Shown here one piece after another: positions 12,745 to 27,700 of a DNA stretch of 64,000 nt. The DNA is from Triplophysa rosa (lineage: Eukaryota > Chordata > Actinopteri > Cypriniformes > Nemacheilidae): NCBI RefSeq assembly GCF_024868665.1, contig NW_026634173.1, positions 136,462 to 200,461 of the forward strand, in the 5' to 3' direction. Each line of letters opens with the position of its first letter. The first letter of the stretch is position 1. The translations under genes were made by a program, and so were the position numbers. A model generated the notes under the pieces. The model worked only from the letters and a program-made list of their open reading frames with translations. It ran no database searches and was not told the origin of the DNA.

Positions 12745-15700
12745 CTGGAAATGACATGAAATTCTCAAACAGACTTTCTTGCCATCTAGTTAAACGTTCA
12801 ACACAAGAAATTTAATTTAAACAAGGGATGTGTTACTGCGATATGGACAGTTGCGAAGGCACGGTCGCTCATCGGAACCATCCGGGCAGTCTCTTCTTCC
12901 ATCACACAAATATTGTTGCAGGATGCAGAGTGCTGTCCCTTGACAAGTCACATAAGGAGTCTTGCAGGGTGATGGTGGGGTTGGCATTGCTAAAATCGTT
13001 GGGAATTATTCAGACAAAGACAGATTGTGCCAGAATTGTAAAGTCTGCTCAATTAGTCCATATTTTCAACCCCTTAGTGATGTACACTGAGATAACAGGA
13101 AACAGGGCCATGAGTGAAAACATTTGTCAATAGAAGTATTGGGGTTTCCAGGTGAATGGCACAAAAGGGCTCACTCACACTGTCCCAATTGAACCACGCC
13201 CAGAAACGTTTGACACCTAAAGCCTGGTTCGAATGACTAGTATTAGCGCTCGCAACTGCGCCCGTTCTCTTGCACCCTGGCCTGGTTGGAAGAGGTGGGC
13301 TCAATCGCGGTTTGGAAAAGGGGCACTTACAGTGAGGGAAATAAGTATTTGATCCCCTGCTGATTTTGTAAGTTTGCCTACTTACAAACAAATGAAGAGT
13401 CTATAATTTTATGGTGGGTTTATTTTAACTGATAGACACAGAATATTAAAAAAAATCAGGGGGAAAAAATGTTATATAAAGGTTATAAATTGATTCGCAT
13501 TTCAGTCAGTGAAATAAGTATTTGATCCCCTACCAACTAGCAAGAATTCTGGCTCCACAGATTGGTTATGTGCCTATATGGACCACAGATTAGTACTGTC
13601 ACTTTAAGAAAGTACTCCTTAATCAGCTTGTTATGTATATAAAAGATGCCTGCCAACAGAATCTGTATCTTCCAGTTCAACCTCTCCACCACCATGGTCC
13701 AGACCAAATAGGTTTTAAAGGATGTCAGCGACAAGATTGTAGACCTGCACAAACCTTGACTAGGCTACAGACAGAAGCTTGGTGAGGAGACGACAACTGT
13801 TGGTGCCATTATTTGGAAATAGAAGATATACAAAATAACTATCAAATGCCCTTGGTCTGGAGCTCCCTGCAAGATTTCCCCAATGGGGTAAAGATGATCA
13901 TGAGAAAGGTTAAAGATCAGCCCAGAACTACACGGAAGAAGCCTGTTAATGATTTCAAGACAGTTGGGAACACAGTTAGCAAGCAAACCATTGGTAACAC
14001 GCTATGCCACAATAGACTGAAATCCTGAAGCACCTGCAAGGTCCTCCTGCCCAAGAAGGCCCGCCTGGCTCGTCAGAAAAGGCTTTGGCGAAAGTGCTGG
14101 CACTGCTGTGAGACCAAAATGGACTCCTGTGTTTGGAGGGAGAGAAATGCTGACTATGATCCCAAGAACATCATTTCTACAGAGAAGCACAGTGTTGGAA
14201 ACATTTTGCTTTAGGGCTTTTTCTCTGCTACAGGTATACAGGATGACTTCACCGCATTGAGGGGCTGAGGGACGGGCCCATGTACCGTAAAATCTTGGAC
14301 GAGAACCTCCTCCCCTTAACTAGGTCACTGAAGATGGGTCATGGATGAGCCTTTAACATGACAAAGGCGCAAAACATATTCCCAAGACAACCAAAGAGTG
14401 GCTTAAGGAGAAGCACATTAAATGTCCTAGCCAGTCTCTAGACCCTAGTCCTATAGAACCTCTGTGAAGGAGGCTAAAACTCCAATTTGCTGAGCGACAG
14501 CCACGAAACCTTAAAGATTGACAGAGGAGTGGACTAAATGTATCCTGACTAGTGCTGCACGATTAATCACATCGCAATCGCAATCGCGATGTCAGCCTAT
14601 GCGATTACATGACAGCAAAAATTGCGATTATATTAAAGAAACAAATGCATTCGTGGACGTGACAATACATCCATTCGAAGTGATGTATGCCCATTTTCTA
14701 TGCGAGAAAAAAAACCGAGTTGTCTTGTGTGGCGGTGGCGCGTGTGCTTGGTCACGTGACTTGCGGTGCGCAGTGTGGAGACGGGAGAAAATGGATACGG
14801 AGCAGGCCGACACTGAACTAGTGCCCAGAAAAAATGCTACCTCTGTTATTTGGCTTCAGGATATCAGACACTGAGCAGAGAGAGGTACTGTGCAGAATTT
14901 GCAAAACTAAAGTTGCTACATCTCGTGGCAACACGACAAATTTATATCAGCACCTGAAACAACACAGAGAAAAGTATGATGAATGCATGACGGTAAAAGC
15001 CAAGAGTAGTAAAGAGACCGAACAAAACAAAGCACAACCTGCGAGCAGAACAAAACAACACATAATTACAGATGTGTTTGCGAGTGTCACGCCATATGAC
15101 AAGACATCGCAAAGATATAAAGAAATCACTGACTCCATCACGCACTGCTTGGCAAAAGACATGATGCCCATATACACCGTTAGCAAAGAGGGATTTCAGA
15201 AAATGATTCGCACATTGGACAAGAGATACCAGCTGCCCTCGCGAAACTATTTCTCTCAAGTTGCAATACCTGAGCTTTACAATAAGTGCCGTAGCGAGGT
15301 TCAACTAGAAATATCTACGGTGAAATTCTTTTCAACCACTACGGACCTTTGGTCAAGCAGGACGACGGAGCCATATATTAGCCTAACTGTACACTTTGTC
15401 GACGAGGAGTTTGAACTGAAAAGCCGTTGCCTGCAAACATCCTATTTCCCTGACGACCACACGGGAGAGAACATAGCCGCGGGTTTGAGAGAGGCACTGG
15501 CTGCATGGGACCTCTGTGAGAATGCTCAGGTCGCTGTCACTACAGACAACGGCAGTAACATCGTCAAAGCGGTGGCGCTTAATCACTGGATTAGGTTCCA
15601 GTGCTTTGGGCATAGACTTCATCTGGCCATCGGTAAGTTAAATTAATTTCTTATTTTCATATTTGATGCTACTGTACGTTCGAGAGGACAGCGATTAGCG

Positions 15701-18700
15701 TCGATTTAAGAATAAATCTAAATATACAGTATAGAAATAGGAGTGTCAAAGTTAACTAGAAATGGCCCATTTAATTTATTTTTCATGATTATTAGCAAGA
15801 CACATAACTCTTAAAATGATTGTGTAACGGATACATCTGCCGCAGCTATGCCAATTACTAAACGTTTTATTTTATTTCCTTTCATCTTTCGTTAGATTGA
15901 GATTTGTGACTTGATATGAATATTAATAACTGTATTTGTTTGTTATAATTTTGTGTTACTGTTTTATGCATTAGTATGGAACTGAGCATGTTGTCAGAGT
16001 GTGAAACTGTGAATATTAAATGTTTTGCAAATGTCACTTTAGTAAGTTTGTCTTTTTTCACAAATTCTTCTCATTCACAGAAAATGCGCTGAAAGATAAT
16101 GCACAATGCATTAGCAGGGCTACTGGGATATGTAGAAAGATTGTGGGCCACTTCTCCCATAGCTGGAAGAAAAGAGTGGCCTTGAAGGAAGCCCAAAGAG
16201 AACTCAACCTCCCAGAGCATGCCATGGTGACAGACTGCTCAACGCGATGGGGTTCCACTCAGAAGATGATAGCTAGAGTCCTGGAGCAGCAAAATGCCTT
16301 GTCCAAGGTTCTCTCTGCAGACCGCAAAGTGCGACACCTACTGCCCACATGGCAGGACCTGGAGGTCCTGGAATCTGTGAACAAGGCACTCAGCCCACTC
16401 CAGGACTTCACGGATGCCCTGTCAGGTGAACGATATGTAAGCATATCTTGTGTGAAACCTACTCTGCATCTTCTGAACACCTCAGTGCTAGCTGAAGAGG
16501 AAGAGGACACTAACCTGACCAAATCACTGAAATCAAAAATTCTGGCCTACCTCAACAAGAAATATGAAGACAGTGACACACAGGACCTGCTAAACATGTC
16601 TTCGTTCCTAGACCCAAGGTTTCGAACACAATACATCGCTGCAGAGGAGACCCAGACCTTAAAGGAACGAGTAATCTCGGAGTTGATAGTGAGTGAAATC
16701 ACACTGTTAACCGGTAAGAATTACATGTAACAGATTTATAACATGCGTTTTTTTTATTTCAGGACATTCACCAGCAGCAGCCTGTAGCCCAAAGTACTGC
16801 AGCGATGGAGGATAGCCTGGAACTGGATGTAGAAAGTCCACCTGCTGCTAAATCCAGGAAAAAAAACCTGGCCAGTTTCTTTAAGAAAACCACAAGCACA
16901 ACATCAACAGCATCATTTGATCCCATGGTGCTGTTTAGAGAAGCAGTAGCTGCTGAACTTAATGCTTACATTTACATGCCATGTGTTGTAGACCATGAAG
17001 AAGATCCACTGAAATGGTGGAAGAGTTACAAAATAAACTTCCCTAGGCTATGCAAACTAGCACAGAAATATCTGTGCACACAAGCAACAAGCTCTGCATC
17101 AGAGAGAGCTTTTAGCACTAGTGGTAATGTTGTATCGAATCATCGCTCCTGTCTGAAACCAGACAAGGTAGATATGCTTGTTTTTTTGGCAAAGAACCTC
17201 TCAAGCACTAAATAGAATGTTTTAGAACGAGGATTTGAATGTACAACCAGTTGGTCATTTAAAGTAACAACAAAGATTATAGAGGTTTAAGTTTTGAATC
17301 ACACTTTTATATCCAGTTTATTTTTTCAAAAGAGTTTATACAAGTATGTGTTACATCCTGCTTAAATGTCCGTTTGTTGGGATTATTTTCCTAAAAATCT
17401 GTATATCCGTATTTATGTTCTATTTGTTTTATTTACCTGTACTGTTGAGAAAATATATGTTTAAGTTAATTTAATTCAGTAATGCAAAGATGTTACTGTT
17501 ATTTAATTTGATAACATTTTATTTTAATTTGAAAACTTTGTGCATTTCTAGTTCTTGTTGCTAGTTTGTACTGTACATCTCAGTTGAGAAATACAAATTT
17601 CAGCATTTTCAGTTATCTGTGTGCATTTTCCTTGATAACAACCAAGTTGACTCTTTACACCCAGTTTATCGTATCGCAATCGCACATCGCAATTTTTACC
17701 TCAATAATCGCAATGTGACATTTTCCTCAAATCGTGCAGCCCTAATCCTGACACATGTGCAAACCTGGTGACCAACTATCAGAAATGTCTGACCTCTGTG
17801 CTTGCCAACAAGGGTTTCTCCACAAAGTACAAAGTTATGTTTTGCTCGGGGATCAAATACTTATTTCACTGACTGAAATGCAAATCAATTTATAACCTTT
17901 ATATAACTTTTTTGCCCCCTGATTTTTTTAAATATTCTGTGTCTATCAGTTAAAATAAACCCACCATAAAAATTATAGACCCTTCATTTGTTTGCAAGTA
18001 GGCAAACTTACAAAATCAGCAGGGGATCAAATACTTATTTCCCTCACTGTAAGTGCAAACCGCACCGGAGCACAGAACTGAAAGCATGACGCAAATTATG
18101 CGACTTTAAATTGCTCCCTGAAGTTCAGCTGTCACCGTAAAAACATCTAATACGCACAGCACTATTATGTGCAGGCACGTCACCGCAGCCAAAATTACTC
18201 CAGATATTAGGTTTGTTAAACATAATGCAACGCTGCGTATAACAATCGGTTTTATGATAATAAAGTACGCAGGTGTTTAAAAGCAAAATGAGCCATTTAC
18301 ACTCATATCGCTCCCGTATGACTATGATATCAAAGCGGATCGGTCTGCGCAGGGTGCATGAAATTAAACACATCTGATAAGCCACAAACTGAACATTACA
18401 ACGGATTCCATTGTGCTAAGAGAGATTGCTTTGTTTGTTTACTTCAAAGCAGTCGCATCATAATGATGAAAGCACGCTCGGGTGCGGATGGTAAAGTACA
18501 ATGTAAGCGCAGGCCAGCGGGGGAGTGGGGACAATCACGCTCGGGCGTGGTTGAGAGCAACCGGTCCAAGTGTGAGTACAGCCTAAGACTGAGTAAGACT
18601 GAGGACTTACCACAGTCAGCCTCATCTGATCCATCCCAGCAGTCTCTCATCCCATTACAAATGAACACCTCTGGGATGCAACGACTGTTTCCGTCACAGC

Positions 18701-21700
18701 GCATGCTGCAGCTCTTTGTGGGTTTCCAGCATCCTACTTCATCTGAATGATCCAGACACTGAGGAATCCCATCACATACCTGCCTAAAGTCAATACACTT
18801 CTTCCCCTGAACACACTGAAACTGATCTGTGAGAAAATTAAAAATACCAAACTGTATCTCTTACCTAATAATGGACATATCAAATGAACTGGGTTTTTTA
18901 ATTACAGGGTATGGCTTGAGATAGCAATTCCTAAGCCTTAAGAAAACCTTGTTTGTGACAATCAAGCAAATCTATTAGGCAGATTTCCGCATACAACAAG
19001 TACCTCTAGAACAGAGGTTCCCAAACTTTTCAGCCCGCGACCCCCAAAATAACAGTCCCAGTGACTCGTGACCCCCACTATGCTCGGAGGTGGTTAAAGT
19101 AGCCTAAACAAACGTTGCACGCAAATGCGCACATGCACCTTTTAGGTCTACCCAAACAAGCATAATGACAACATAAAAGAGCACAGTCCAACATATTTTA
19201 TAGTTATTTACTCATTACTTTACTAGTTGTTGTACATAAACAGATTGTTGAATTTCTTCAAACTGATTCGAGTGCTGATGGATGTGCCTGACGATGGCGC
19301 CTCTGACTGCGGTGCTTCTCCGCTGGCCTCCCTGCGTTGTCTTTGGTCGATATTAATCAAGGTTTCATTTTGACAAATAAGAATATCCTAAATATAAAGC
19401 CTGAAAAATAATCTGCGTGCACATGGGACTGTTAAACGTGGTGCTGTAAATGGATTTGCTGCACCTAACCTAATGCAGTTGCTAATGTCGATAATGTGAT
19501 GTAATCACCTCAGGGGTCATGATCAAGGGGGAGGAAATTCCTAAGGTCGATGGCTTTTTATTTGCATGGTTTTATATTTAACTTACCTAATATTTTTATA
19601 TTTTGTTACACTTATTGATAACATATTTTTTGCTATTTCTAATAAAAAAAATGTATGCGACCCCTACTTTGGGAACCCCTGCTCTAGAATATTAAATTAA
19701 ACAATTAACAATAGGGATATAACGATTCACTGTGAGCCGGTTGATTATAACGTGACGATTCAAGCCGGTTGAGATGTTATTTGAATAGCAATACATGTTT
19801 TGAACAGCAGGAGCTAATGTGTTTACTGCAAACTTGGAAAACGTGGATATGCTGAAATTTCTTAAATGTAAAATAATCCAAGAAAAGCACAGACAAAGTC
19901 TTAGATGGTTTAAAAATTGCAGTTTAGTTTTGTCATTTGACATAATCAGTGTCGTGCATCGCCAGCTGAGTGAATCGTTACATCCTTAATTAACAATTAA
20001 TCAGAAATTAAAATATCATTTCACCTGGATTGCACTGAAGCTCACAGTCCTCCTCATCAGATCCATCCTTGCAGTCCATCTCTCCATCACACACATGACT
20101 GTACAGGACACACTCTCTGACGTTTTTACAGGGTTTAGATCCCACACGACACTTCAATGACACTGCGGTTGAGGTTGTAGGAGCCATTGTGGGACAACCG
20201 ACCTCATCAGAACCGTCAAAACAGTGAGAGCGACCATCACACACCAGATTCCTCTCAACACACTTCTTTCTGTCCTTACACAGGAAGTCACCTGGAAACA
20301 AAATGACAATATTGAGAGAAAGGACATTTTATTTATTTATTCAAACACCATATCAGCACTTAAGGCTATTCACGGCAAACTCAGTCATGATATCAAAACT
20401 TTACACCTTATTACCAATCAAAAACTTGAAAACTGTCATCATTTCACCTGGAGAAGCACATGCATCTATACAAGAAGCTTCATCTGATCCGTCAGGACAA
20501 TCTCTTCTTCTGTCACACAGCTGAGCCTGAGAAACACATACTGATGTTCCCGAACACAGAAAAGAGGGACTTTCACAGCTTGCCTGAGAAGGTCTGGATA
20601 TAGCTGTCATGATATACAATACAAAATGTACCTTAATTACAGCTTTACAGAAAGTTAAACTGTCATAACGTCTTCAGTGGAAGAGAAAAATCACAATATA
20701 TTGACAATAATTGTTCTAACCAACAAATGCTGTTCATACAATACTTTACTTTAATACAAGTAAAGTACAATACAATACTTTTTACATTAAAATTAAAAAA
20801 TAAATTAAAAAAACATTTACTCAAGTAAAACTGACCAAATACAAAAAAAATGTATTAAACTAGATTATTCCTAAATCATGTTCATACACAAATAATGTTG
20901 CAAAAAATATTAACTTCTGACTACTGCATAAAAAAATGGTTAACCAAGCTACACTGGATTGTAGTAAAAAAAAAAAAACAGCTGAGGAATGATGAAACAT
21001 TGACAGTCAATATTAAATTGAAAGGGATACTCCGCCTAAAATGAAAATTTTTACTTTAATTGGCTGTTATTAGGCCCCTTGTCAAAAAAAGCCCAACTAG
21101 ACCCTAGGGGATTAGTTATAGCGGAGCTAGCATTCTTTACACTGTTAAACGTGCTGGCTTCTCATGCTTAACATGTTCAACTTGTTAAAAAACGAGTTGG
21201 ACGTATGACATAGTATTTCTGTACTTGATACACTCCCCCAGCACTCCAAATTGTTTCAGGAAGTTTTTTTCCAATTCTGGATCCCCGTGTCGAAGGGATT
21301 TCATTCCTTTTATTGGCCAAAAGCACGGCAAGGCGAAGGCATAAGAGCCCGCCCACGAGCGAGACCCGTTTACCATCAGGGTTATCTGAGCTGCGTCAAG
21401 ATGGGCTGCGCAATGCTGCAGCTCGTTACTCTTGCGATAGTGGAGTTTAAGTGTGTCTATTTGTTCATGGCATTTCAGTGATGGCTGTTAAATAAATTGT
21501 GGATATAACGCTGGACTTGGGAGATTGTTTGAAACTGATAGATGGTGCGGTCACAGCACTTAAAGGTGCCGGACATGAATGCCGAACCGTTGGTGAAAAA
21601 CCGTGCGGTTACATTTTTTACCGAGAACCGTTACACCTCTAATAGGCACTCAAGATTAATATGAGATTGGCAGAAACTGCCTGTGATACAGGATCTTTAA

Positions 21701-24700
21701 CTACAGACCTATAGCGAATCTACCATTCATTTCTAAGGAACTTGAAAAAGTAGTTTCAACTCAATTATGTTCCTTCCTCCAAAGGAATGACATAAATGAG
21801 GCCCCTGTTTGGAATTCTTCATTTATCAACAGTGCGTAGAAAAGGTTCTATAATTTGTCCTACAAATTAAATTTAGAATGTGTCCAAGTACAAAAAAATC
21901 TGTATTTATCAGACGTGCATACACTTACGCACACCAGTGAGCAATCATTGTTGATAAAACCCACATGTTCTTAAACACCATGCTCATTCAAGTTCATGGT
22001 CATCTGTATTCGGAAACGCTCCCAATGAACCATATATGTTGACAAAACCTCCCTTGTGCTCTCACTAACAGATCACAGCGGTCTTTGAAAACTCATTTGC
22101 GCAATGCATGGTTTGCTCAATTTGGTTTTCATTGTTAATTTAATAATTATTTATAGGAGATTATTTTGCATAAATTAAAATGTTCAGAAAAGTATTTTTT
22201 TGGTGGAATTGCAATGTATGATTTGGTAAAGAGTTGTAGAAATAGAAAAGCAAGATGTTAATTTTGTAATAATGATTAATATGCAAACCTCTTTTTGTTC
22301 TTTTTCAATCTGTTTGAATGTTTTATATTTTTTCATATTGTTCTGTTAAGTGTGTCTTTTACACTTACAATAAAAGAAGGTTTGCCAAATCATCCAGCAA
22401 AGTGAGATCAGCCATGACACTATGGGGTGATTTCCCAGACAGGGATTATTTTAAAACGGGACTAGGCCATAGTTAAATTAGGATATTTAAATTGTTTTTA
22501 AAGACATACTTTACAAAGAAACATAACAGGAGTGCATCTTGAGAAAACAATTGCACGGATATATTTTAAGATATGCCAGTGCAAGTTGTTTTCGATCAAG
22601 ATACCGCTTACAGTTAAGTTAGTCTGAGACTAGACTTAAGCCCTGTCCGGGAAACCACCCAAAAACTACATTTCAAATGATTTCACATCTGTCTTTTGTA
22701 GCTTCTCACACCAATTATACAAATGTCTAGTTTGAACTATGAATTTACTAATTGAGTATTTGCAAATAAAGGACACAGGAAACACACAGTGTCACTTTCT
22801 TTTTGTAGTATCACTGTTCTACCACTACATTTTCTGCGTAAGCATGCTCAGAGGTGTGTTTACATTTACACACAATTCTTTTACACACTTTGTTTGAAAC
22901 TGTTCTTACGCACTCACTATGCACACATTTGTGCGTACACACTGTTGATAAATGAGGCCCCAGGATTTAGAGCACATCACAGTACAGAGACTGCTTTGAT
23001 CAGAGTTACAAATTATCTGCTTTTGGCATCTGACAGTGGCTGGATCTCGTTATTGGTGCTGTTAGATCTTAGTGCCACATTTGACACAAGTGACCACAGC
23101 ACACTTACATAGACCTGAAAATTACTTTAACATTAATGGAATAGCTTTGTCGGATAAGTAAGATTTAAACCATTTCAGTTTTCAATTCGTAGCAATAAAC
23201 AAGGTGACAATTCACAAGTCTAGTACGGAGTACCACAGGGCTTAGTTTTAGGGCCTCTGTCTCTTAATTATATCTCCTAGAGGTAGCATGTATAGTGCAA
23301 ATAGCAGAGTTAGCTTTCACTGCTATGCCGATGATACTCAACTCTGCTGTTTCTTGTGAGGCTTCAAAGAAATATAGTTCAATAGAATAATGGAATGCAT
23401 AGTCGATATAAAAAAACTGGATGAGTCACAACTTTTTATTGCTGAACTCAAAACCGAATCCATGTTTCACTTGGCAACTGTCTGACTTTGTCATCGTGTC
23501 AGTTGCTTTTGATTGCTGTGCGCGGGAGAGGGACAGTTCAGAAACTGGCATGTACTGCTTTATTCGGTGCTGCGTAGACCGATCGGCATCTGATATCAAA
23601 CTTCCGCGAAAGCATTTAAAAGCATACGATGCATCTGCTTCCGCAGCTACTTCACATCATATGCCGATCAGTCTGTGCAAACACAGAATGAAGTCGAACA
23701 CAGGGAGAATGCACAGGCTCTCTGTTTGTTCTTTCCTGCAGTCATCACAAGCGCGGCAGTCATCTACATTGCTCATAAATGACATTCACCCTGCATTCCA
23801 TTTCAAAGGGCTCGTCCCTATACCCTAAACCCTTCAAAGGGTTTACCCTCCGGAGTGCGAGCATTAAAGTTGAAGGGTGTAGGGGAGCAAACAACAGTTT
23901 CTTGAAGTGCCCTTCTGTGTCATCATCCAACACCCATAAGGAGGAACTGTTGCCACGCAAAGTATCTGCACAAAGAATCATGGGGGCCCGAAGTGTTCAT
24001 CAGTTGTAGCGGTCACGGTATATCCCATTTGGGACGCACTGTCAATGATCAAATAAATCTTTGGCGGGGCAAAAATACGTTTTGTCAGCCGCCAAAAAAA
24101 TGTTAATGTAGGAAAAACTCTACTACCATAAAAACTCTATTTTTGTGAGTGATGCCGCAAAATCGCTAACAAAAATGGCCAGAAACATGCCTACAAACAT
24201 GGCTCGCTGCTGCCCACTCTTTTTGGGAATGATCCACTCAAGTTGGTATCCATGTACAGCTTAGAATTTCAGCTTTCAGTTTCGTCTATGCTCCACAATG
24301 TTATTATAGCGGTAAGCCAAAAGAGCAGAGGCGATGACGTATTTCTGCATGCAAAACCCAGAAGCGAGTTAGCATTTTAGGACTTCCGGTTACATCGCTC
24401 CAAAGTCTATGGGTTTTTTGTAAGTTGCCCAAAATAAGGTCTGTGGTAAACAAAACCTCTGTGGTGCACCATGGTGCAACCCGCTTGTGATTTTTTTAAC
24501 GCCTTTTTGGGTCTTAAAAACGGCAGTTGCTAACAAGTTGCTAAAAGCGACTACTTCGTCAGGCACTACTAACGTCAGGCACGTTAGATGTCATCGCGCA
24601 TATAAAGCTCACAAATAATGTAACATGGGCACAAATCTCTTAAAACGTAGATGCGGATTCATTCACGGAGTAATTACTTACCAGGGAACACATTTTATAT

Positions 24701-27700
24701 AAAGTTTTATAAAGAGTTGTCGGAGGCTTGGTGGTGGTGACGTTGATATCAAGCGACCTTAAGTGTAGTCTATTTATAGCGTCGTGTTAGCTTTTTATTT
24801 CTGCAGATTGTATTTCGGTTTCAAAAGTAACAAATGTTGTGTTAATTTGTAAAGACGATCTTGATAGACAAAACATGTAAACATCATCATCATTCTTTGT
24901 TAATCACAGAGCTTTTTTTCGCCATCTTCCATAAATAAGTGAAACATGCATTGGCTTTCAGTCGAGAGAACCAACGTGGCGCTTACTTCCGGGTAAGCCT
25001 AGATAGAAAGCTTATTTATATCTATAATCAGAAAGCTGAATAAATAGCTGTATGCCACATTAGCATCTGTTTCTATAGGCCGCTATACGTAGGTCGTCTG
25101 CCATATTGGAACGGTGCGAGCCGGTCCGTTAACACTCAAAATCAAGCTGACTGTGTATGATTATGAAAACATATTATTGTTGTGTAAACTCAAACATTAT
25201 ATGTGCTACATTAACACATGACAACAGTGAAAAGTTATCACAGCCATGGCTGCACAGCACAGTGTTGGGTCATTCTAGACAACTGTGAGGGACGTCAGTG
25301 TACCGTTCCAAGATGGTGGACCCGTCTACGTGCCTGGAGCGCTTGAATGCGGCATCTAGATAGATAGATATATATATACACAGGTGCTGGTCATATAATT
25401 AGAATATCATCAAGAAGTTGATTTATTTCACTAATTCCATTCAAAAAGTGAAACTTGTATATTATAGTCATTCTTAATACACAGACTGATATATTTCAAA
25501 TGTTTATTTCTTTTAATTAGGGATGTAACGATTCACTCAGCTCACGATGCGATGCGATTCACGATTCTGATCTCACGATGCGATTTATTCACGATTTACT
25601 CACGATTTATTTTTACTAAATGAGTTGAAACATTAGAAATGAACAACTTCCCTTGCATTATTTCTTAAATGCTTCACGTTTCCTTGTATAATGAAATTAT
25701 CTTTTATTTCAAATAACAAAACTAAACTGCAATTTTATAGCAAATTAATAATAGAAAAAGTCTCTTTAATATAAACAAACTAATACTGTCTGTGCTTTTC
25801 TTGGATTTCTTTTGCATTTAAGAAATATCAGCATGTCCAGGGGTGCACATAAGTTTTTCTATCTGGTTCTCAAGATAGCACCTGGAGATTCGGTTTGGTG
25901 CTCACATTGCACATAATGAGACAAATGATATTTACCTATTAAAAATAAAAGTAAAAAAGTAGTTACTTTTTAATGAACAATAAACAAAATAATAAAGTGG
26001 GATAATACTATATTTATATTACTTTAAAGTACACTTAAAATACAATGATAATGTATTTCTTCTTGTTTTTCTTTTTACATTAGTAAATATTAATTTTCAA
26101 CACCAATTTTGAAACCTAAAACGACAACCTTTTTGGTTTTTGGCAGGTTGCTGGGAAGTGCACTTGCGAACGCACATGGAGACTTGCGGTGCAGAGCTAG
26201 GATCGAGTATAGCATAGTTTAAACAGCATGTCCTCTTAGAAAGTTTAAGAGAAGCGGTGTTTTGGTAGACGTGCAGCGCAGTGAAGTTTCAGACATTCAC
26301 AGAGGCTGCGCGTGCCGCGTGCTTCTCTAGTAACGAAAGCAGAACCAACAAAGGCGGAGCTACCAATAGCCTACTCCGTTTTTCATCATTTACACCCAGG
26401 TCCCGTTTATCACCGGGAACAAACGAGATATCAGTAGATTTGGCAGCATTCAGTACAAACGGAAATCTTATCCAGTATTACATTTAGTCGGTCTAAAACA
26501 GTGATTGTGCATCAAAAGGTTTCAACCATGTCAGTTCTAACCTTATTTACAGAGCGCATTTTTAATTTTGGTTGCGCATGCGCACCTGCACACCACTTAT
26601 GTGCATCCCTGAGCATGTCCACGTTTAGGTTTGCAGTGAACATGGTGGCCCCTGCCGTTCAAAAAATGTATTGCGATTCATTTCACACCTCAACCGATTT
26701 GAATCGTCACACATTATAATCGATTTTCAACCGGCTCACGGTGATTCGTTACATCCCTACTTTTAATTTGATGATTATAACGGACAACTAATGAAAATCC
26801 CAAATTCAGTATCTCAACTTTATGGAGATGCAGATTTCATTTTCCAACAGGACTTGGCACCTGCACACAGTGCCAAAGCTACCAGTACCTGGTTTAAGGA
26901 CCATGGTATCCCTGTTCTTAATTGGCCAGCAAACTCACCTGACCTTAACCCCATTGAAAATCTATGGGGTATTGTGAAGAGGAAGATGCGATATGCCAGA
27001 CCCAAACAATGCAGAAGAGCTGAAGGCCACTATCAGAGCAACCTGGGCTCTCATAACACCTGAGCAGTGCCACAGACTGATCGACTCCATGCCACGCCGC
27101 ATTGCTGCAGTAATTCAGGCAAAAGGAGTCCCAACTCAGTATTGAGTGCTGTACATGTTCATACTTTTCATTTGGCCAAGATTTCTAAAAATCCTTTCTT
27201 TGTATTGGTCTTAAGTAATATTCTAATTTTCTGAGATACTGAATTTGGGATTTTCATTAGTTGTCAGTTATAATCATCAAATTAAAAGAAATAAACATTT
27301 TAAATATATCAGTCTGTGTGTAATGAATGAATATAATATACAAGTTTCACTTTTTGAATGGAATTAGTGAAATAAATCAACTTTTTGATGATATTCTAAT
27401 TATATGACCAGCACCTGTATNNNNNNNNNNNNNNNNNNNNNNNNNNNNNNNNNNNNNNNNNNNNNNNNNNNNNNNNNNNNNNNNNNNNNNNNNNNNNNNN
27501 NNNNNNNNNNNNNNNNNNNNNNNNNNNNNNNNNNNNNNNNNNNNNNNNNNNNNNNNNNNNNNNNNNNNNNNNNNNNNNNNNNNNNNNNNNNNNNNNNNNN
27601 NNNNNNNNNNNNNNNNNNNNNNNNNNNNNNNNNNNNNNNNNNNNNNNNNNNNNNNNNNNNNNNNNNNNNNNNNNNNNNNNNNNNNNNNNNNNNNNNNNNN

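Larger units (their letters stand above)
13330..18049 (+). mobile_element. Tc1/mariner element carrying a nested hAT
   Basis: Long inverted ends of about 200 bp begin CAGTGAGGGAAATAAG and end CTTATTTCCCTCACTG, with TA on both sides (13328-13329, 18050-18051). Without the nested hAT the body is about 1.5 kb, normal for Tc1. The transposase is a pseudogene. Confidence 0.95.
13172..18577. mobile_element. MITE-like element interrupted by a Tc1 element
   Basis: The left end ACTCACACTGTCCC...AACCACGCCC matches, inverted, the right end GGGCGTGGTTGAG...AAGTGTGAGT. The original body is 13172-13329 plus 18052-18577; the centre is the Tc1/hAT nest. No clear target duplication found. Confidence 0.65.
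18827..20024 (-). other. Receptor intron 25 with two hAT elements
   Basis: The intron between exons 25 and 26 holds hAT elements 19012-19681 and 19712-19988, only 30 bases apart. The rest shows nothing recognised. Confidence 0.8.
21690..23455 (+). pseudogene. L2-like LINE reverse-transcriptase fragment, interrupted
   Basis: 21690-21797 and 22963-23455 encode consecutive parts of the same RT as the 53118-58915 element: a [16 protein letters not shown] stretch, then [29 protein letters not shown] and a degraded ADDTQL region. A MITE sits between. Frameshifted and truncated at both ends. Confidence 0.85.

Noticed and set aside
18358..18750. Plus-strand ORF over exon 26, and similar plus-strand ORFs at 33534, 34205, 34538 and 46238
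   Set aside because: Antisense shadows of LDLa exons; they lack any family signature.
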